Below, piece after piece: positions 6,179 through 16,127 of a stretch of 27,001 nucleotides of DNA. Numbering within the stretch: the first letter of the stretch is position 1; each line of letters opens with the position of its first letter. The position numbers and the translations under genes were made by a program. The stretch comes from a virus: positions 1 through 27,001 of the IMG/VR virus record IMGVR_UViG_3300032299_001609. One strand, 5' to 3'. The notes beneath the pieces were generated by a model, which was not told the DNA's origin, searched no databases, and saw only the letters and a list, made by a program, of their open reading frames with translations.

Positions 6179-8743
6179 ATGCCTAATATTAGAATCTCGC
6201 AACTAGATACAGCTGCACAAATTCGAGGTACAGACTATTTAGTTGTTGATAATACCAGTACAACAAAACGCGCAACCTTTGATGCACTTTTTAGTTCAGA
6301 TGTTGCTAAGGAATTTAAAGGTAGTTCTATAACATTAGCTGACTATGGTGTTCGTAGTAACGACATACAAATAAAAGGTAATTTAGTTACCTCTCCTGGT
6401 AAGGGAATCGCTATTTATACTGCTGTTTATGTTAACAGTGTAGCAGGGAGACTGGTAGGTCAGACCGTAATAGGTAATATATCTAATAAAACAGGGACTA
6501 TTAAGAGTATAGATAGTTTAAATAAAATTCTCTATATAAAAGAAGATAGCGGTACAGTAAATGTTGACTTTCAAGTAGGAGAATTTTTTGGTAGTACTAA
6601 AATAACCAGAGTAGAGGATTTTAAGAAGACCTTACTAGCTAATCAAACTCTTAAAATATTTTATGCTACAGGTAACAATGGAAGTAATACCGTAGCAGCT
6701 AATGTAGATTTTCCACCTACAGTATTTCCGGTTGTTAATTCTAGTAATTTATACTCTCCAAAGTTAAAGTATACATATGATATAGCTCAGTTTAGATACG
6801 ATAACGGAAAAATTAGTAATACTACCTCGCAGCCGGTTACATGTAATAATATATATCCAGAGTTGTTAGATGACGGTAACTATAATAGATTAACTTTTAG
6901 ACGAACATCAACACAATACGGTGTTTTAGTTTACAGACAGTTAGGCACTGAGCCTATGAAGCTCATATCGGTTTTAGGTCAGAGAGAGTTGGGTTCATCT
7001 ACTACAGGTCTAACATACGATGATTTAGGTGGATTTTCAACATCACCGTGGGCAGAAGAATTTAAAAGTGAAGTTAATGGAAATATTAATTCTATATACT
7101 ATTTCCCTATATCAGCGAGTCAGATAAGCGGTAATTCCAACTACAAAGAGTTAGGTGGTTTTACAGCAGGTAGAATTGCTTCTATATCAGGAAGGAACAC
7201 AGTTAACTTAGATGCAAACATCTATAGTAATACCTCTAATATATTAGATATCTTTATAGATAGCGCTACCTTTAGCGATAATCAAGATAATATCGTAGGG
7301 GGATTTAATAAAGTAGCAGAAGATTTTGAAAATGGTGTAATTAGTAAGATAGGTCTACCACCCGGAACATATTATACATCTTCAATAACAATACCGTCAA
7401 ATTTCAATATTGAAGGTGACTCTAAAGGGTCAAGTATTATTAAATCTATTCCTTGGAACTTTAGCGACACTAAAGGTAATTGCATTTTTTACTGCACAGA
7501 CGCTAATAAAGTAACTATCAAAAATTTAACCGTAGATGGAAACTACAATAACAATACCGGTAACGCGTTGTTTAAAAATAACTTCCTAATAAACGGCGAG
7601 AACACTAAGTATTTAACCTTAGAGAATTTAAATGTTCAGAATAGTGTTGGTGGCGGTGTATATGCACCAAAATCAACAAACTTAAGATTGATCGGTAACG
7701 ATATAAATAGCGGTTCAATAGAGCTTAAGAGGGAAGAGAGCTATACAGGAGTATACGCACCTGAGTCTCAAGAATTTATTTTTAACTCTAATAATATTGA
7801 AGGCTGGGTAGGACCAGTAGATATATCAGTTTCGAGAATAGGTTCTGCTTCTAACAATATTATTAAGAATTGCGGTTCTGGGTTACTAGTTTATGGTTCA
7901 ACTAGTTTGACAGTATCTCCAAACATCATAGTCGGTCAAGATAATGAACAGCTTCCTATCGTAGATGTACATGATGATAATTTTGATTCCATCAATGTTA
8001 CACTAGAAGAAAGTGATATATATACTTCGGATATTATTTCTTATCTGAGAGACGGGCTGCCAGCATGGTTGAGCTCAACAGATAAGATACAAAATTTAAT
8101 ACCTGTACCAGGTACAGGAGTTTCTCTAAAAACACAAATTAAGGTTCTTGTTAAGCTTAACAATCAAGAATACCTACTTCCATCTAGCGTGTTAGATTTT
8201 AGTACCTATAATGGCTCTACCCCTACTATTTCGATTGTATCTTCTAATGAAGATCTCAAGGATGGGCTAGTTCAATTTAAACTTACATCAGCTGCGGTTA
8301 ATTCTTTACCTAACTACGGTGAACTATTAGATATTTATCAATACTTAGCTAGACCTACAGGCGAGCAATTAATAGGCTTAGTATATAAGATAATTGCTAA
8401 TGAGTACTTGTTTGTAGAGGGTGACGATAAAATATATCTAGATAGTTACAGATTTACCGATAGTACAACTCTAGAATTTACAGTAGATGATGCTTCGGCT
8501 CCATTAGTATCTGCGCTATCCGTAAATGATATTTTATATCCTATTAACGTAGCAACTGGAAGTACATTGTTTAATAAAACAGAGCTTAGAGTCAAAGAGA
8601 TAACAGGAACTCTCTCACCAGTTGTAAAGTGTCAATTCACGGGTTCCGTTACAGACCCACCAAATACCAGTATAGTGACGACAGGCTATATTGGTGTTAA
8701 AAATAACTTTGTCGTTTCAAAAGGTAGAATCAATAAATCATGA
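6179..8743 (+). CDS. Virion structural protein with parallel beta-helix region (tail-spike/fibre-like)
   Basis: 854 residues from the ATG at 6179. The N-terminus MPNIRISQLDTAAQIRGTDY is the short Q-L-x-x-A-x-x-x-x-G-T-D style often seen where phage fibres anchor to the virion. Residues of about 400-590 look like a right-handed parallel beta-helix of the pectate-lyase type: PPGTYYTSSITIPSNFNIEG, then regularly spaced hydrophobic short strands with N/G turns (VTIKNLTVDGNYNN, YLTLENLNVQNS, LRLIGNDI, FIFNSNNIEG, NNIIKNCGSGLLVYGS). No catalytic site can be assigned, so depolymerase activity is only possible. The remaining C-terminal ~270 residues are mixed beta and unrecognised. Its stop overlaps the next ATG (ATGA), so it is co-translated with the 1102-residue structural protein. 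Confidence 0.7.
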   Translation: MPNIRISQLDTAAQIRGTDYLVVDNTSTTKRATFDALFSSDVAKEFKGSSITLADYGVRSNDIQIKGNLVTSPGKGIAIYTAVYVNSVAGRLVGQTVIGNISNKTGTIKSIDSLNKILYIKEDSGTVNVDFQVGEFFGSTKITRVEDFKKTLLANQTLKIFYATGNNGSNTVAANVDFPPTVFPVVNSSNLYSPKLKYTYDIAQFRYDNGKISNTTSQPVTCNNIYPELLDDGNYNRLTFRRTSTQYGVLVYRQLGTEPMKLISVLGQRELGSSTTGLTYDDLGGFSTSPWAEEFKSEVNGNINSIYYFPISASQISGNSNYKELGGFTAGRIASISGRNTVNLDANIYSNTSNILDIFIDSATFSDNQDNIVGGFNKVAEDFENGVISKIGLPPGTYYTSSITIPSNFNIEGDSKGSSIIKSIPWNFSDTKGNCIFYCTDANKVTIKNLTVDGNYNNNTGNALFKNNFLINGENTKYLTLENLNVQNSVGGGVYAPKSTNLRLIGNDINSGSIELKREESYTGVYAPESQEFIFNSNNIEGWVGPVDISVSRIGSASNNIIKNCGSGLLVYGSTSLTVSPNIIVGQDNEQLPIVDVHDDNFDSINVTLEESDIYTSDIISYLRDGLPAWLSSTDKIQNLIPVPGTGVSLKTQIKVLVKLNNQEYLLPSSVLDFSTYNGSTPTISIVSSNEDLKDGLVQFKLTSAAVNSLPNYGELLDIYQYLARPTGEQLIGLVYKIIANEYLFVEGDDKIYLDSYRFTDSTTLEFTVDDASAPLVSALSVNDILYPINVATGSTLFNKTELRVKEITGTLSPVVKCQFTGSVTDPPNTSIVTTGYIGVKNNFVVSKGRINKS

Positions 8744-11700
8744 GCAACTATAGAAGAATTAATAACGACACATCAGTGGTAGTAGTAGGAAGAACTGCTC
8801 CAGTTATTCCAGGCCAGCAGTTAGCAGCAGGATCACTTCCTGTTGTCTTAGCTTCAGACCAGCCACCAGTACCGGTAGAAGAGCAAAATAAAATACAATC
8901 TGAAGTAGCGCTGTCGCTTCTAGGAATACCTAGATCTGAAGTTGCATTAGGTATTTTTGCTGACGTTAACACTTATGATGTTAACCCTACAGAATGGTCA
9001 GCTAATCCAGTTGAAAAGAAAGAGCTTATAGGAACAGGATCGTTCGAGCTTAGTGGTATTAATGTAACTATGGCATGGGGATTAACTCACATTCCAGAAG
9101 AGTCTGGAGCGTTAATTGAAGCTCCTGCTAACAAATCTACAGTTTTAACTTCGAAGAGATTTTTTAGATATCAGCCAGGTCGTGTTTCAGCTGCTACTTT
9201 TGGTGTAAAATCATCTGTTTCAGATAACTCCAACGTACCTGCTTTAGCATCTACACCTACTATTCCAGATCACGAATTAAGAAATCCACCTATTAGAAAA
9301 TATGGAATTTTTGATAATTACGACGGTTATTATTGGGAGACTAGAGGTACTGGTATAGGTGACCAGTTTGCTGTAGTTCGTAGAACCCAATCATTAATTA
9401 AAAGACCCCTAACTACTTACGGTAGTGGTGATGGAAATCAAAGCGAAGATTATGGTATAGTAGGTACAGGTACTGCCTCATCTACAACAATTAAAGCAGC
9501 TTCTGCTACAGTAGATGGAGCTATTTTAACAATAAAAGTATCGGATATTAGTAATGGTGGCGCGACAAACATTACTAAAAATATGGTACCGTATCTATCT
9601 GGCGGTAATTACAATTTCCCGGTAAGTACCGCTATACAGCAAGTGATCAACGCTGGATCGACTATAAAGGTTTATTTGAATAATTCACTTCCTAATAACA
9701 ATACATTATATAAGTTAGAGTTTTCAAATGCTGGTGACCTGGTAGTAGTTAGAGACGGTCTATTAATGACTCATGCAGCAATGTATGACAACTCTTTACT
9801 TAAAGACCCTACAACAATTAATATAATAGGTTGTACTACAGCAGGAGTGTTTACGCTTCAAGGTAACTCAGGCCTTAAATTAGGTCAATTAGTTAGATAC
9901 GATAGAGATTTAGACGGTACAAATATTATAGATACAACTTTACTCAAAACTTATATCTTTAAGGTCGAAAGTATATATAATAACGGCACTAACGATATTG
10001 TTACCTTAAAAACACTTAATCGTTTAGATACTAATATAGTACCTGCAACTGTTACTAATGGTAGTGTAACGAAAAATTATCTTAAAACGCCAGTACCGTT
10101 TATATTTCCTGAAGCACTATATAAGTCAGGATCATATACTGCAGCTGATATAATGTTCCCTCTAAAGAGAGATTATGGATTAACATCTACAGGTCAAAGA
10201 CAGACATTCTCAAATGATGATGGTCCACAAGGAGCTATCAATACAGCTATAGATGCTAACAATACAATAGCGTCATTTAAAGCACAAATAGATCTAGTCA
10301 ATGATGGTACAAAATGCTTTAGTTATAGTAATACTAATGCACAAGCTTCTGGAGTAGTTGATGGATGGCGTAGATGGATTTTAGATAATGTTAAACCTCA
10401 ATTTTATGGAGTGTATGAATACAGAATTCCAAGATCAAGATTCTCAGCTGACTTCCTCGACGTTTCAGCAGGTAGATCGGTAGTTTATTCTGATGTAGTT
10501 AGAGCAGCAGACGGTTCAGGAAATGATGTTGTAAAGTATCCAGGAGGATCAGTATTTGACGAAACTGGAGAAAGAGTGCTTAATAGAGATTCAGTATGGA
10601 ATATGGATTTCAGTAAGGTTACCATGAATAAAATTGAATTCTCATGGTATGGTGCTGTAGGCGCTTTATTCTTAGCTTATGTTCCAATTTCAAACAATGA
10701 AGCAAGATGGGTTAGAATTCACCATTTAAGAGCGTCTAACCAGCTGAAAGTTGCATCTTTAGGTAACGCCACTCTACCTATTACATATAATGTATATGGA
10801 GGTGGAGCAGAAAAAGCCTACGGTGTTAAAAATGCTACGAGACAAGAATATATAGGAGGAAAATCATCATCTGAATTCATTACAAAATATGGTGCTTCTT
10901 ATTATATTGATGGTGGTGATAGAGGAACAGTTAGACTCTATAATTACGCTCAAGATGATGCTACACCTGTAAGTACTTCAAGCTTTACTTTAACTGCAAA
11001 TACCCTAAGTGCAAATGCATCTGTTGATGGAGCTAGAGGTCCTTATTTGGTAATGCCATCAGATAAAATAAACGACTTGTTTATGTACTCTACTTTGAGT
11101 AGTGGTAATATAGCTAGCAACAATACTAAGGTAACCTTCATAGAGACAATGGCTGGTACAAGTCCGTTGAGTAGTAGAGTTTATTTAAGTAGAAGTGTAC
11201 CGATAGGTACTTCAAGAGACCAGATAAAATTTGTAGTTGATTCACCTCAGATAGTTTACGGTATTACATCAAAAACTGATATAACCACATCAACAGGGTT
11301 CAAGGTACGTAACAGAGTTCAGGTATACCCTACAAAACTAGCTACTGGATTAATAAACAGCAGTTCGATTGTATCTCTAAGATTGCTAAAAAACTGCACA
11401 TTCCAAACAGATGATGTATATGACTGGACTAAGACTATAAAGGCTAATACTACTATTGCAGTTCCTGTTTCATCTAGAAGACTTAACCCAGCAGGGCTTA
11501 CAACAAATATATCTCCAGGACTGTCTTCAACTGCTGGTGCAGATATAGCAGAAGGTAAACAAGTGTATGGTTGGTTTAGAGTTCATAGTACCGAGACCAA
11601 CATTCCAGCAAATCACTTTACATTATTTGGTATGTTGAGAAGAAACAACTCTACATACGAGTTTACACCTAAAGAAAGCTACTCCGGAAATGTATATCTA

Positions 11701-12048
11701 GTACCCGAGAATGAATTCTTACTAGCGAGAAATTACGATAGTCAAGGTAATGTAATATCAAATGCAGTTAATATTAACACTAATAAAGAGGAAATAGAGA
11801 GATTAAGCTCCGTTTTAATTGATCTGACAAATAGGCGTCCGATACCTAAAACAGGAATAGAACTTAGCAACTTCTTCTTAGCAAATGGAAGTGAAATATA
11901 TGATCTTATTTCTTACTTCGACTACAACAAAGATTATATCTCATACCCACTTACAGATATACCTGATAACTTATACTTAGCGGTTAAAACAACTCTAGGT
12001 ACAGACGCTCCTCAAATAGCGTGTAGCTTAACTTGGGAAGAACAATAA
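8740..12048 (+). CDS. Large virion structural protein, paralogue of the next gene
   Basis: 1102 residues of the type annotated as virion structural protein in marine T4-like phages; no enzymatic motif. It shares ordered blocks with the 1355-residue neighbour: SLLGIPRSEVALGIFADV (about residues 60-77), TSKRFFRYQPGRVSAATFGV (about 136-155), MNKIEFSWYGAVGALFLAYV (about 628-647) and KYGASYYIDGGD (about 716-727). The SKR-x-FRYQPGR block recurs in cyanophage structural proteins as I recall them. Long inserts between blocks are beta-rich and rich in Asn/Thr/Ser, as in fibres. It overlaps the preceding gene by 4 nt, has no visible Shine-Dalgarno, and lacks a late box at the conserved spacing. It probably forms part of a baseplate-attached fibre or collar appendage; its exact position is unknown. 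Confidence 0.75.
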   Translation: MSNYRRINNDTSVVVVGRTAPVIPGQQLAAGSLPVVLASDQPPVPVEEQNKIQSEVALSLLGIPRSEVALGIFADVNTYDVNPTEWSANPVEKKELIGTGSFELSGINVTMAWGLTHIPEESGALIEAPANKSTVLTSKRFFRYQPGRVSAATFGVKSSVSDNSNVPALASTPTIPDHELRNPPIRKYGIFDNYDGYYWETRGTGIGDQFAVVRRTQSLIKRPLTTYGSGDGNQSEDYGIVGTGTASSTTIKAASATVDGAILTIKVSDISNGGATNITKNMVPYLSGGNYNFPVSTAIQQVINAGSTIKVYLNNSLPNNNTLYKLEFSNAGDLVVVRDGLLMTHAAMYDNSLLKDPTTINIIGCTTAGVFTLQGNSGLKLGQLVRYDRDLDGTNIIDTTLLKTYIFKVESIYNNGTNDIVTLKTLNRLDTNIVPATVTNGSVTKNYLKTPVPFIFPEALYKSGSYTAADIMFPLKRDYGLTSTGQRQTFSNDDGPQGAINTAIDANNTIASFKAQIDLVNDGTKCFSYSNTNAQASGVVDGWRRWILDNVKPQFYGVYEYRIPRSRFSADFLDVSAGRSVVYSDVVRAADGSGNDVVKYPGGSVFDETGERVLNRDSVWNMDFSKVTMNKIEFSWYGAVGALFLAYVPISNNEARWVRIHHLRASNQLKVASLGNATLPITYNVYGGGAEKAYGVKNATRQEYIGGKSSSEFITKYGASYYIDGGDRGTVRLYNYAQDDATPVSTSSFTLTANTLSANASVDGARGPYLVMPSDKINDLFMYSTLSSGNIASNNTKVTFIETMAGTSPLSSRVYLSRSVPIGTSRDQIKFVVDSPQIVYGITSKTDITTSTGFKVRNRVQVYPTKLATGLINSSSIVSLRLLKNCTFQTDDVYDWTKTIKANTTIAVPVSSRRLNPAGLTTNISPGLSSTAGADIAEGKQVYGWFRVHSTETNIPANHFTLFGMLRRNNSTYEFTPKESYSGNVYLVPENEFLLARNYDSQGNVISNAVNINTNKEEIERLSSVLIDLTNRRPIPKTGIELSNFFLANGSEIYDLISYFDYNKDYISYPLTDIPDNLYLAVKTTLGTDAPQIACSLTWEEQ

Positions 12049-12058
12049 ATTATAATAT

Positions 12059-15000
12059 ATGCCTCAGTATATTTTTAGCCTGAACACAACAGCAATCCAG
12101 GGTGCTTCATCATTGAGTATTAGTACTCAGTCAGTAGATAAAGTAACTGGAGAGATAGTCAGCGTTAGTAATATCTTAAAACCTGGAGTTCTAGTATCTT
12201 CTCTAGGTAATGATATTATACCTGACTCGACATCAATAACTAAAGTAACAGAGTCGAGCAATTCTATTAAGATTGACCTTTCTTGTCAGTTGCAAAAAAG
12301 CATTCAGAGTGGAGAGGATATACTATTTAATATATTCATAAACAGAGTTAAAAAAGGAAAAATAGGCTTAGATAAAAGACCTGTACCGAGTATTTCAGAC
12401 TATCAGCAACTAGCAGATATTGTAACTGGGGATACCCTTATTGATGAAAATCTTAACCCTCTAGTATCTCTAACTAAAGTACCTGTAAGATCTCTTGCAG
12501 GAGCTGATAAATCAACTAGTGCAGTTTTAGGAACAGGAGTTGTTAAGATTAGGGAAGTTTTCCCAGAGACGTCTGAAGTAAGTACTTCGCTTCTAGGGGT
12601 ACCTAAAAGTGAAAGTCAGTTAGGTTTATTTTCGGATGTATCAGTTTTAGGTTACGATGATGATACCTGGGAGTATAAAACAGGGGAGAGAACAGGTAGT
12701 TTAGATGAATGGGAGCGTAGAAAGACTTTAAGTAATGATGATCACTACCCATCCGCTTTTAGAGAAGCTCCTATACAGCAAGCTTTAGAGTTAACCTGCT
12801 TTCCACCACCTTATAAATACCCATGGGCTCCACCAAATCATCTTACAATAAATAATCAGTTTGTTAAATTTAAGACCTTTATAGGATTAGGTAACAACCT
12901 ATACGACTATTTTAAAGGTAAGCCGCAATACGGTCCCGGGTTTGCTAATAACTTTCTAGATAAGAGTAAGGTTAAAATAGGTAGAATAAATTTTAAGGAT
13001 ATCAATGGTAACGTTACAAATAGGTTCTATGACAATCAAATAATTATAGATGGAGTTCCGCGGGATGAAGGGTTTTTATTAATAGATATATGGACCAATA
13101 CCTTTATTGATATAAACGCTAATGCTCTTATTGACATAACTACAGGGCTGCCTTTTACAACGCAGCAATTAAGAGATCTCACCGGTAAGTACGGGACAGG
13201 AGATGACCCGTTTGGAGACTCACAACCAGGATATATTCACCCTGTTGAACACGAGTATCAGAATGAAGTTTTATTACAATCTAAAAGAGCCTTTAGATAT
13301 CAGCCTGGAAGAATATCTGGATTTACCTTTGGTATCAAAGCCTCTTCTGACTCAGGATCTGAAAATAATATCGTAGAGTGGGGCACTCACAATCCGACTG
13401 ATCAATATTTGTTTCAGATAAGAGGATCAAGTATTAATATAGTAAGAAGATCTACTATTCCTCTTCCTGAGGAAGTAATAGAAACTTACGGTTTGACTAA
13501 AAATGATCAAACATCTACCACTTTCACAGACCCTACTACTGGACTTGTAAGAGATCTTTACGAGTTAGTAATACCAAGAAATTTATGGAACGTAGATTCG
13601 CTTGATGGTAATGGACCTTCAAAGTATCTACTTACATCAAAACAGGTAACAATGTATAAGATAGAGTTCTCCTGGTATGGAGCTATAGGAGCTAATTTTT
13701 ATGCTTATATACCTGTAGGTAGCGGTGAATGTAGATGGGTACTTGTAAACAGATTAATTATTGAAAATAAAATGGGTAAGGTATGCTTGGAGGATCCGTT
13801 CTTTAAGTTTAGATACTTTATAAAAATAAGAGACCCTAAAAATTTAAAATATCCTCAGTTCTTATACAAATACGGGGCTTCATATTATATAGACGGAGGT
13901 GATGAAGGATCTAACACGCAAGCTAGTATTACAGGAGCCGTAAAGAATACAGATAATGTTAATAGAAGTATATTAGTAGGAGTTCACCCAAAAGAATCAA
14001 TACAAAATGAGCAAGGGTTTAAGAAAGCTAATAAAAAAGTAATTATACCTACTAGCTTAACTGTAACTTCTACTAATGATCTTGCTAAAGTAGATATAGT
14101 AACTTGTAGAGCGTGTCCTGGTTTTGGATATACTTACGATCAGGGATTAACTGCTAAAGATGACATATCAAATAAAATTACATTTTATTACGATAATTTA
14201 GATTCATCTCCGAGAATAAGAACAAAATATTTATACGCTCTTTCCGGAATAGATTACAGCACGGCAGCAGTCACTGTTACAGCTGAAAATCTACCTTATA
14301 AGTTTAAGCAGGGTGATATATTTAAGTTTTACGACGTTTCTGATGCTCAAGACTTTGATGATTTAACAGATCCTGTTTATAAAATAGATAATATAGTTAT
14401 TAATGAAAATAACACGCTAACTTTCGATGTAAGCTCTTCAACTGGAGTGTTTCCAGCTTCTCCAGTACCTAAACTGAGTAGTTTAGAGATACAGCTCTAC
14501 AATCAACTTTTTACAGTAGATAATCACTTAAACAAAATATTTGTAGACGGGTTATATGGGATGTACACGGATATGCAGACTATTACTTCTGCCTCGGATA
14601 AAAATCAAATTTTAGTAGATACGGTAAATGGTAAAGAATATTATAGTGCATGTAACTTATACAAGTTGAGAATTCCTTATATTAAAGAAAAAATAACCCA
14701 AGAATCTCAAGAAGAATATAAATTATTTAGAGGTGAGACTGAATTCAATTGGAACATTAATGATTCTCAAAATGCAGCTATAAGTGGTGGTCTGGGATTA
14801 TTTGCAAATGATACATCTTCTATTAAGATCATTAGTCATGATTATTACACTGATAAAACATCAACGGGTGGTGAGGTAGTGTATTATCCTAGAGAGGCAG
14901 TTGTATCAAGCTTAAATAATGCAGTTGCTGCATCAGATCACCCCATTTATGGAATTAATACTGATATTCAATTTTTAATACCGCATACTGTTAGATACGA

Positions 15001-16126
15001 TTCAACTCATGTCGCAGATTTCTTAATAGGTGTAACAACCAAAAAGCCTGCTTTAATTGACGGTGAGATAAAATTTGATTATAACGGTACATATAAAGAT
15101 TTAGAGGATAGAGACTATCTGTTTATTGAATATATGCCAGATGCTGTACATATGCCTCAGAACTTCGATGCGTTTGAGGTTGTTTACGGATATAATGAGA
15201 GACTTATTATAGATCGCGAAATACCTGCTATAAATTATAGTGATGGAGGCGGTAGATGTAGTAGAATAAGCATAACTCTACCAGATACTATTAATATAGA
15301 AAGTTGCGACTATAAAACAGGTCAGCAGTTAATTGACGACTATCTTAGACCCGCGTCAAGTGTAGTACCAGGAAATATTTATATATTAACAAAAGATAAT
15401 AAACTCGAAGGCCTGCAAATGGACTTTATTGGTGGTGAGGTAGGTATAAATGGCTCTCCGACCGGAACCAAATTTACATCATCCCCTACAAAATTTACTT
15501 TCCAAGCAGAAGATTATTATTATATAGAAGTAACTGCATCTACAATATACACTAATTTTACATTAAATCTTTCTTTCATAAGATTGACCTACCCAACAGG
15601 TGATGGAATCCTTCATAAAAGATTTCAATATGTTGGTCCTAATTACAAGGATAAAATATTCAATTTTAACCCTTATCCTCTATATCTTGTAATAAAAATG
15701 TACGATAGGTCTAAAATTAATAGTATAACTATTAAAGAGAGCTTTGGCAATACCCAACAAGTAACCTCACCTTATTGGCTTGTTAATGCAGGAGCGGTAA
15801 TTGATACCGTAGGTGGAAAGGCTAAAAACAACACTCAACTAAACACATATTTCCCAGAAAACTTCGTAAGTAAAAATAGACTCGATGCATCTAGCTATGA
15901 TACGCAAGGTAATAGAAGACTAAGAGAATCTGTAACCGCTACCAAAGCCTCTTATTACGTAGGCCAAGGTGAAACTAAAAAAATAGATTTGGATAGTGTG
16001 TTTGGTTTGAGTAAAACTATAGTTACTCAAGATATTTACGGTTTAGATGCTATCTTTGTAACAGGTCAGAATGAGAATTTAGCTAACAATCAAATGCAAG
16101 TAACATTAAATATATCTGAACAATAA
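12059..16126 (+). CDS. Large virion structural protein, paralogue of the preceding gene
   Basis: 1355 residues. The blocks shared with its upstream neighbour occur in the same order: SLLGVPKSESQLGLFSDV (about residues 178-195), QSKRAFRYQPGRISGFTFGI (about 406-425), MYKIEFSWYGAIGANFYAYI (about 531-550), and KYGASYYIDGGDEG (about 603-616). After that it continues for some 740 residues of beta-rich sequence with no counterpart in the 1102-residue protein, so the pair looks like an old tandem duplication with domain gain or loss. The N-terminal 170 residues are also private to this protein. It starts 10 nt after the preceding stop; a degenerate AATAAATT lies 7 nt before the ATG but is not convincing as a promoter. 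It is followed after 1 nt by the leucine-rich-repeat gene. Structural role; location in the virion is not known. Confidence 0.75.
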   Translation: MPQYIFSLNTTAIQGASSLSISTQSVDKVTGEIVSVSNILKPGVLVSSLGNDIIPDSTSITKVTESSNSIKIDLSCQLQKSIQSGEDILFNIFINRVKKGKIGLDKRPVPSISDYQQLADIVTGDTLIDENLNPLVSLTKVPVRSLAGADKSTSAVLGTGVVKIREVFPETSEVSTSLLGVPKSESQLGLFSDVSVLGYDDDTWEYKTGERTGSLDEWERRKTLSNDDHYPSAFREAPIQQALELTCFPPPYKYPWAPPNHLTINNQFVKFKTFIGLGNNLYDYFKGKPQYGPGFANNFLDKSKVKIGRINFKDINGNVTNRFYDNQIIIDGVPRDEGFLLIDIWTNTFIDINANALIDITTGLPFTTQQLRDLTGKYGTGDDPFGDSQPGYIHPVEHEYQNEVLLQSKRAFRYQPGRISGFTFGIKASSDSGSENNIVEWGTHNPTDQYLFQIRGSSINIVRRSTIPLPEEVIETYGLTKNDQTSTTFTDPTTGLVRDLYELVIPRNLWNVDSLDGNGPSKYLLTSKQVTMYKIEFSWYGAIGANFYAYIPVGSGECRWVLVNRLIIENKMGKVCLEDPFFKFRYFIKIRDPKNLKYPQFLYKYGASYYIDGGDEGSNTQASITGAVKNTDNVNRSILVGVHPKESIQNEQGFKKANKKVIIPTSLTVTSTNDLAKVDIVTCRACPGFGYTYDQGLTAKDDISNKITFYYDNLDSSPRIRTKYLYALSGIDYSTAAVTVTAENLPYKFKQGDIFKFYDVSDAQDFDDLTDPVYKIDNIVINENNTLTFDVSSSTGVFPASPVPKLSSLEIQLYNQLFTVDNHLNKIFVDGLYGMYTDMQTITSASDKNQILVDTVNGKEYYSACNLYKLRIPYIKEKITQESQEEYKLFRGETEFNWNINDSQNAAISGGLGLFANDTSSIKIISHDYYTDKTSTGGEVVYYPREAVVSSLNNAVAASDHPIYGINTDIQFLIPHTVRYDSTHVADFLIGVTTKKPALIDGEIKFDYNGTYKDLEDRDYLFIEYMPDAVHMPQNFDAFEVVYGYNERLIIDREIPAINYSDGGGRCSRISITLPDTINIESCDYKTGQQLIDDYLRPASSVVPGNIYILTKDNKLEGLQMDFIGGEVGINGSPTGTKFTSSPTKFTFQAEDYYYIEVTASTIYTNFTLNLSFIRLTYPTGDGILHKRFQYVGPNYKDKIFNFNPYPLYLVIKMYDRSKINSITIKESFGNTQQVTSPYWLVNAGAVIDTVGGKAKNNTQLNTYFPENFVSKNRLDASSYDTQGNRRLRESVTATKASYYVGQGETKKIDLDSVFGLSKTIVTQDIYGLDAIFVTGQNENLANNQMQVTLNISEQ

Positions 16127-16127
16127 T

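Noticed and set aside
6179-8743. Polysaccharide depolymerase call for the beta-helix protein
   Set aside because: The beta-helix pattern is visible but no catalytic acidic pair or lyase residues can be assigned from sequence alone.
12044-12051. AATAAATT 7 nt before the 1355-residue gene as a late promoter
   Set aside because: Mismatch at the last base and the wrong spacing; the gene follows its neighbour by 10 nt and is probably co-transcribed.
12812-12825. TATAAATA followed by ATG inside the 1355-residue gene
   Set aside because: The spacer is 3 nt and the ATG is out of frame with the gene; no plausible product follows.
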